A stretch of 64,000 nt of DNA from Atrina japonica (lineage: Eukaryota > Mollusca > Bivalvia > Pterioida > Pinnidae): NCBI GenBank assembly GCA_030159075.1, contig BROG01000026.1, positions 973,501 to 1,037,500 on the forward strand, read 5' to 3'. Below, in pieces: positions 57,601 to 64,000 of this stretch (positions are counted from its first letter, which is position 1; each line of letters starts with the position of its first letter). The translations under genes were made by a program, and so were the position numbers. The notes under the pieces are model-generated. The model saw only the letters and a program-made list of their open reading frames with translations, did no database searches and was not told the origin of the DNA.

Positions 57601-60050
57601 AAAGATTCGGCTAGGTCTATCCCTTTGTTTATTAGAGTCAAATAATATCCCCCTTCTTTCAAGGCGTATCTTAATTAATCCTAGCGTGTTTTTCTAAGGG
57701 CTGATGCACGATAATAGTACATAAGCGTCGTGCTAATGTGTATGAAATTGAATTTCTGCAACTTTTTGGGTGTTGACTTTTAAAATGGAGGTATTGCTGT
57801 GTATATATAGGCTTTAACTAAAAATAAATAAAAAATGAAATTGTTCTGGTGCATTCGGATATATGTATATTTGTATCAGAAATTCAAGGGGGGTTGTAAT
57901 TTCTATCTACGTTTAATATTCACTATTAATTACTACATTGTATTATTAATTTTCATAATTGTTTTCACATATTTCAAACACATTTCCGAATTCTGATGTC
58001 GCATCGAATTTAGATTAACAGTTTGAATATTTTAGTAGATCTTTGATGAACTGAAAAACACTAGATCAATATTTTGGCGTCTATAGCATTTGTAGGTTTT
58101 CTACTTTCGGTTTGAAAAAACTTTAAATATTGCAAGGTCAGTAAGTGTTTGCTAAATCTCCCGTGAATATTTAGATTTCGCATCGAATGTAAGTAGGTAT
58201 GAAGACTAAAAACGTCACGCACCTATGTGTTTTGCAGTCTTCTACTTTCGGTTTGAAAACCTTTAGATAGAGCAAATTAAAGAGTAAGATTTTGCTAAAT
58301 CTACTCTGATTATCTCGCATCGAACGTAAAAAGATAAATTATTTTGTTATGATGAACTGTAAACGTCCTGTAGTAATTGCTGTAGGGTTTTTGGTAATTA
58401 GCCTATCAGATTTTTACAGGATATTTATTCACGATAAATACAACTTATAACTTCAATTTGATCTAAGCAAGATATTTTGTAAACAAGTAAATAATTGTAC
58501 ATATGTAAGTTAATCTAAGCTTAAGGATTAACCACTTCTTTTCATAAAGCACTAGGTATATTTAGCCCAAATATAACTGTGATTATACACTGTGGAATCC
58601 ACTTTAAATTGCAAAGAAAAAGAATTACCTCTCTCGGGATCCAAACTGGTCAAATATTTGTAAATGTATACATAATGCATAAATTTCGGAAATATGACAT
58701 TCAAGATCGCAAATTCAAAGGTCAAGGTCACAAGAACAATAAAAATATATAGAGAACATGAAAAATGACAATCGCCTCGAATATTGTAATTTTTTCCTAT
58801 AAACGTTTTTATGCATATAGGAGTTGTAGATTTTTCAAGGTCTTAAGGTAAAAATCAACAGTTCTAGGAAATCGAAAAAAAAACATTTATTGGAACCTTG
58901 AATTGTTTATACTAACAAATACATTTGAAAACTTTGAGTCAACGATAAGGGTAATCAGCAAGTCTATGAATGCACATAGAAAACATGAAACCATTAACTT
59001 TTGTACAGACATATGCATTTGAAAGTTATAGGCTCTTAAATGAAGGATGTTTAGTCAATGTGTCAAGGTCAATCAGTCATTGGTCAAAGGGCATCAGTAC
59101 TTGGGAGGTATAAAAATTCATTTTTTTAAGAATTATCGCTCACATGAGTTGAAAGCTCAAATGAGAAACGGTGGTTTACTTTCAGCCGTCATGTTTGCGA
59201 AGTTTTGATAACAAGGCCCTATCTTCCCACAGAATTATGGAAATTGTATTTTAAAGGGGCATGAACTTTTTTTTAATGTTTGCTTTTTTCTTTTAAGCTA
59301 CTAAGATTGATGTATATCATGAGGGTTGATGGGTGCTTGTTTACAATTATTTGTACTTGTTGAACTTTGTGCATCTGGACCTTTCAGGAAGATCAGTTGT
59401 TTGTGTGTTTATTCAAGGACATTCTAACTCTGTCATCATGTCACTATATTTAGCCCGAACCTTGTAGAAATATCATTTTCTTGACTGTTCCTATCCAGTG
59501 ATTTCTAGAACTGTTTTAGAGTATATATACAGAGATGGCCAGGTCTTCAGGTAGAACAAGTTTAGAATAGCTGAGACCAAGGTATAGAAGAGCAGACCAT
59601 ATTTTTGATATTGGGATTTATGTTATATTAGTGCATATCACTATTACATACAAGTTGGAATTCATTGTGCATTCAAGTGGACCCTTTTAATATTACATTT
59701 CCTATTTACTTTCACTTTTCCAAATCAGAGGCCCCTGGCGACTGACCGCTGGTTGGTAATATATGGAGGGTCTCTACGGAGATATTACCTCCACATTATG
59801 TTACACAATATTTCATAACGAATTTATAACGTAAAAAAGGTTTGATTGGCACATCTTCATTTAATCAAGCCGATACATTTTCTAACCACGCATACATATC
59901 TGCTTACATGCATATTGTATTCTGTAATTCTAAATATTTCAACTCTGTATTTTCAGGTTTCGTTTTGGAGGAAATAATATTATTGATATACATATATGAA
60001 TGAGGAGGAGAGAAGATTAAATTTGCTAGGAATTCTGTTTTGAATTCGTA
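57601..60050. other. No gene recognised
   Basis: AT-rich sequence upstream of the cysteine-rich gene. It should hold that gene's 5' exon or promoter, but I could not identify either. A GTATATATAC at 59521-59531 precedes an ATG and a weak donor, which is not convincing. Confidence 0.4.
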
Positions 60051-60121
60051 AAAGATGCGTGCACACATTTTTGCCCGAATCCTTACCATTGTAACTCATG
60101 TACCGACCATTGTATCCATAG

Positions 60122-60292
60122 GTACAGGCAATTGGATTCCGTCTGATGTAGATACCTGCTTGGAGAATGTCGGTATTAAACTTGAAACTGAGTGTGCTGG
60201 CCAAGGAGACATTGTTAAATACCACTGCTTTCCCATTGACCTCTCGTATGTTTTTGGCAATATTTGTATCGAGTGGAAATGGATAGCCCCAG
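60122..60292 (+). CDS. Cysteine-rich extracellular protein, exon 1 of those visible
   Basis: In frame it reads TGNWIPSDVDTCLENVGIK, then cysteines in ECAGQGDIVKYHCFPID and GNICIEWKWIAPG. The acceptor is GTATCCATAG and the donor is CCAG|GTTGGC, phase 1-1, 57 codons. The VKYHCFP...CIEWKW pattern recalls a complement-control-like or similar small disulfide domain, but I do not recognise a named family. The open frame extends upstream to an ATG at 60055, whose 22 residues are moderately hydrophobic. The exon might therefore start there with a signal peptide instead of at the acceptor. Confidence 0.6.
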
Positions 60293-60547
60293 GTTGGCAT
60301 AACTGGTTACTTGCAATATAGTGGAACCTGTACATTTTATGAAAGATAAACCGTTTTCTGGAACCATATTTCTTCATCATCAACCATATATATATGTATA
60401 TATTCTTAAGCCAATACATTCAGTATGAATCGTAGTCCAATCTCAGTAAATTGTATTATGAAATGATCAGTGCCTATGTAACATCTAATTTCATTTTGAT
60501 GTTTTAGCTGTTCCGGATCTAATTATTGTTATCTAATTCTTTCTTAG

Positions 60548-60655
60548 GTAATTGTCCGTGCTTCAATTCTAATTATGGTGAGATTGATGAAAGAGAATGT
60601 GAGTCAGAATTCGAATGTCCGAAAGTCAAATACAAGTCGTATCAATCTTATAAAT
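60548..60655 (+). CDS. Cysteine-rich extracellular protein, second visible exon
   Basis: The acceptor is TTTCTTAG and the donor is AAAT|GTAAGT, phase 1-1, 36 codons. It continues as GNCPCFNSNYGEIDERECES (first 20 residues), then EFECPKVKYKSYQSYK. Four cysteines and several acidic residues continue the same disulfide-rich domain. The splice joint restores PGNCP, a natural-looking junction that supports both sites. Confidence 0.65.
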
Positions 60656-61820
60656 GTAAGTATAGTAAAAACCATACAACCTGGCGGGGTGGAGTCTTGT
60701 GAACCTTTCTTGACCTGGGCGAGTTTAAATTATCTGTAATAAAGAATAACATCAAAATTACAATGACTAAAGTAATTGTTCCTACTTGTCACCATACTTA
60801 AAAGAGTATCCAATGAGGAATAAAACGTTTCCACGTGCAGCTTGACATAACCGAAGAGTGAAAGAATCATACGTATGATAATCAAATGTTTCTCCGCCAC
60901 GCCATCTTATGTGAATCGGACAATGTAGATTAGAGATGTTATTCCGAAGACCTGTTTTCCATGTACAGAGCTGTTCAAATTATGGGTTATGAATTCACGT
61001 GACAAACATTAGCCAATAGAAATACGTTTTTATTATCACTGCCCAACTGTAGTTTAATTTCATTCGGTGATAGAAAAAATAATTATAATAATAATAGGCG
61101 TCTAACACTAGATATGATGATTAGTTTCACATTGTACTAATAAACCGATGTAAATGCGACTTACAACAAATTCCTGATACAACTACTGATATGCGATAAG
61201 CACAATTATTACATAAAATCTGTGAGCAAATGGATACATTCAAATGCATAAATTATATATTGGAAATTCAGTTATATTACGTCATGCTTTACAGCCATTT
61301 TGGTATATAGGATTAGGTTTAACGTTAGATTTCTTAATATATTAAAAGTTGTTTCCACTTTCACATTCGTCTTATTGATAATATGTAATAGTAATTAATT
61401 TAAAAAACATCTTTCATACGCAATGTTCTCACCGCATACATACATAATTAGGGTTTAAAAAGTAAAATACATGTTATAGCTCTGCTTAGAGAGAAAAATA
61501 ATTTTTTACCTAATAATTACAATATAAATACATAAGGTAGTATCTCCATTTAACGATGAAAACAAGTTTTACACAATTATATGAATTTCTATTTTATATC
61601 CCACTCCCTTTTTCCATTCACTTTGCGTCAGATGAAAAAGTGCCATATTCTACTATATATGTCCGGGACCGGTTTTTAGGTTCCCGAACTACTTTTATGT
61701 TATATTCATACGTGCTACAACTATGAAAAGTTTTATGTTATTGTGATTGTTTGTGTGTTGAAAACAATATTTAAATTATGAACATTTTTAATTGATAGGG
61801 AAAGATAATAACAAGTTTTC

Positions 61821-61924
61821 GAATGTATATCCTGAAATATTTATTTGGCGATGAGAAGAACCGAGCTTGTGAAGTCCCTCTCGGCGCCAAGAACTCGGGC
61901 GTAAATATTCCAACATATACATTC
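61821..61924 (+). mobile_element. 104-bp hairpin MITE
   Basis: GAATGTATATCCTGAAATAT at the left pairs with the right end GTAAATATTCCAACATATAC...ATTC. The interior holds CCGAGCTTGTGAAGTCCCTC and TCGGCGCCAAGAACTCGGGC, which also folds. It lies in an intron of the cysteine-rich gene. Confidence 0.7.
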
Positions 61925-62486
61925 TTTCAATAACTTAAACACATCATGCGAAACCTAACACCTATTTTCTTTTTAGCTACAATTGTCCATTGATTTAAAG
62001 ACTTTTCAATATTACATAAAATTGTGGATCTAAACGTGCCCCCTTTAAAAGTAATCATATAATTTTATGAATCATATACTATTATGAATATGATTAAAGT
62101 ATAAATGACTTATTGCATTGTATTAAAACTTGCATCACCAATTTGCATGACATACTCTGTTGAAAAAAATAGCATTAACACTATAGACGCTTTTCAATTT
62201 AGCTCTTTGCATAAACTATACAAAGTCTATGCTGGCAATTATCCGATTTTCATGTTTTTGTTTTGTTTTGTTTGCTTGTTTTTTGTTTTGTTTTCTTTTG
62301 TTTTCTTTTTTTTGGTATCTAGTGTACTTTTTGACCACTTGAAGTGACCAGCAAAATCATGTGTTTACACGTAAACAATATTCTGGCCATCCATATGGCC
62401 ATCTGCGAAATATTACCTTTTAGATATAATATCATTTACCCTTTTTCTACAAATTGTACTTTTACAATTTTTTCTGTATTGTATAG

Positions 62487-62523
62487 ATGAAGCCTGTTAC
62501 ATACAGTTCAACTCGACTACCAA
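62487..62523 (+). CDS. Cysteine-rich extracellular protein, third visible exon
   Basis: A 37-base exon with acceptor TTGTATAG and donor ACCAA|GTAAGC, phase 1 to 2. It encodes YEACYIQFNSTT with a sequon NST. It shifts phase from 1 to 2, exactly as the next exon requires, which makes chance unlikely. Confidence 0.5.
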
Positions 62524-63586
62524 GTAAGCCAATTTTTTGTAAAGAAAATAACGAAAATTGAATAACACGTATAAATATAGCATTTTGTCTCTCAAACTCT
62601 CTATATGCTCTACGCGGCAAGGTTGATGAGAAAAAAATACTTTAGTTGACCGTGAATCTATTTCATACGGAAAATTCCACTCAGCACTATTGTGGTCTAT
62701 CCCTGGATATAGTGAAACTCAGTACTTTGTAGCGTGACACCATTCCCTAAAGCATTCTGGATAGTACAACCTCCGTAGCTACAGGTATTTTCAACAAGAC
62801 TTTAAATTCCATGTCTCGATAGGTAGAAAACCTTTAGGGATAACCTTTAGGTCATTTTGTACCTATGCATGGAATATGTCTTCTTTTTTACTTTTTTAAC
62901 AGTACTGTCAAACCTGTTATGGAGAGACCACTCAACCTGTTTCATTTGCACGGAGGGGCGTGGTTGACAGGTTAGAGCAGTGTGCTTTTAACTTTGAAGT
63001 CGCTCGCCTCTAGTCAGCGCTTGACCGATTCCCTCTGAAAACTAACAGATTCTGTGAGAAAATTTGCCAGTTGACTTACTACTAGTAGGCTGTCTTGAGA
63101 GACCACTCTCGTGCGAGAGTACATATCTTCTGAGACTACATTCTTAGAAATATTCAGTTGAAGAGTCCTTTGAATAAAACCTATTTTAAGAGACCATCTT
63201 TCATGGGAGACCATTGATGGTAGATTGTATTGTATATCATGTACAATTTCTTCTAAATCAAGCTATGAAATGCCAAAATCACAAGAACTACTTCTTGCAA
63301 AGCTTTGGAATTGATTTGACATAAATACCCCAAGATGACTTAGGTTATCGCAAAGCTGGATGTCCTAGTGCTGAAAATCAGGGGGACTGTAGGTAATTTG
63401 TCTGCATCTGTCTGGTTAACGTTTAGATTGATAATTTGTAACTGCAATACTGACAGTTCTTTTAATAATTTTTCATAGGTAAAGATATGTATTGATTCAT
63501 CAATAACGTCAGAGTGCTTGTTTATTATAAATAGCAAAGCTTCATACATATATACAGTACTGAGTACTGAGTATTTGTATTTTCAG

Positions 63587-63670
63587 TCTGTCACCAACCT
63601 CAACTAAGAGTAACGACTTGACAATAGCCGTGACAACTCAGAAACAAAATGTTACTGAAGAAGATAACAA
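63587..63670 (+). CDS. Cysteine-rich extracellular protein, fourth visible exon (Thr-rich stalk)
   Basis: The acceptor is GTATTTTCAG and the donor is AACAA|GTGAGA, phase 2-2, 28 codons. It reads LSPTSTKSNDLTIAVTTQ and on to NVTEEDN, a Ser/Thr-rich hydrophilic stretch with an NVT sequon, as expected for a membrane-proximal stalk or linker. The gene probably continues beyond 64000. An AG at 63781-63782 could begin a short stop-containing exon, but support is weak. Confidence 0.55.
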
Positions 63671-64000
63671 GTGAGAAATATATTTTTGTGAATTCTTCCT
63701 TTTTTCAGTGTGACTTGTACAAAATTCTGCGCTAAAACAGACTTAGGCTAGATTGGGGTAATGTTTGAATAAAATATTTCAGGATGATTTGGAACCAGTC
63801 ACATCAGATGTTAAGAAAGTGTTAGATTAGCTCTGTGTCGGTCATTACTGGTGCTAAAAAGTATTGAGTTAGATCCTCGTCAGTAACGTACATTGTTAAA
63901 GAAGATCTCGGTTAGATTTGTGTCAGTCACTACTGGTATAACAAAGGTATTAGATCTGGTCTTGCCACTGCCAATCATTAAGATATCACAGTTTAGATCT

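Noticed and set aside
59521..59560. TATA-like sequence and ATG that could be the first exon of the cysteine-rich gene
   Set aside because: Only five codons precede a poor donor, and no signal peptide is visible. Too weak to call.
59980..60419. Two minus-strand frames of about 106 codons
   Set aside because: They are antisense to the cysteine-rich exon at 60122-60292, which has matching splice phases with its neighbours.
63781..63830. Short stop-containing exon after an AG at 63781-63782
   Set aside because: The polypyrimidine tract is weak and the peptide (13 residues, then stop) has no support. The gene more likely continues beyond the window.

Overview
The window is animal nuclear DNA, AT-rich and full of introns, microsatellites, minisatellites, SINEs, MITE-like hairpins and decayed retroelements. 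I infer a bivalve mollusc. The reasons are SINE bodies ending in a GTGGGACGTTAAAC-type tail, a dispersed repeat resembling one I remember from mussels, and an ShKT-like protein with a mucin-like stretch. The species cannot be fixed from sequence reading alone.

Layout. (1) Bases 1-4915, plus strand: the 3' part of a gene whose first visible exon (1-35) ends in an ShKT-like cysteine pattern, followed by two phase-1 exons rich in Thr, Ser and Met and probably a short terminal exon. (2) Bases 7567-28740, minus strand: a complete 15-coding-exon SLC6-family (neurotransmitter:sodium symporter) amino acid transporter gene. All splice sites are GT-AG, all phases agree, and the protein is 648 residues. 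Its introns carry tandem arrays, hairpin elements and retroelement tails. One array is built from copies of its own exon 12 splice-donor region. A possible alternative first exon lies at 37495-37548. (3) About 28.9-60.1 kb: gene-poor sequence with microsatellites, SINEs, several partial copies of one reverse-transcriptase family in both orientations, two LINE remnants, and tandem repeats. (4) Bases 60122-63670, plus strand: four consecutive exons of a cysteine-rich, probably secreted or cell-surface protein that runs off the right edge.

The three genes show no sign of acting together. The transporter is the only one whose function can be stated with confidence: a plasma-membrane sodium-coupled amino acid transporter. 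Substrate-site residues argue against a monoamine substrate, and an Asp replaces the usual Asn in TM7. The most noteworthy observations are that TM7 Asp, the exon-12-derived array of decoy splice donors with a MITE inserted in it (9-bp target duplication), the possible second promoter and first exon, the Met-rich mucin-like exon, the foldback element carrying iterated GTGATATCAC palindromes, and the frequent survival of only the 3' tail of the dominant retroelement. All splice calls are by eye, with no transcript evidence.
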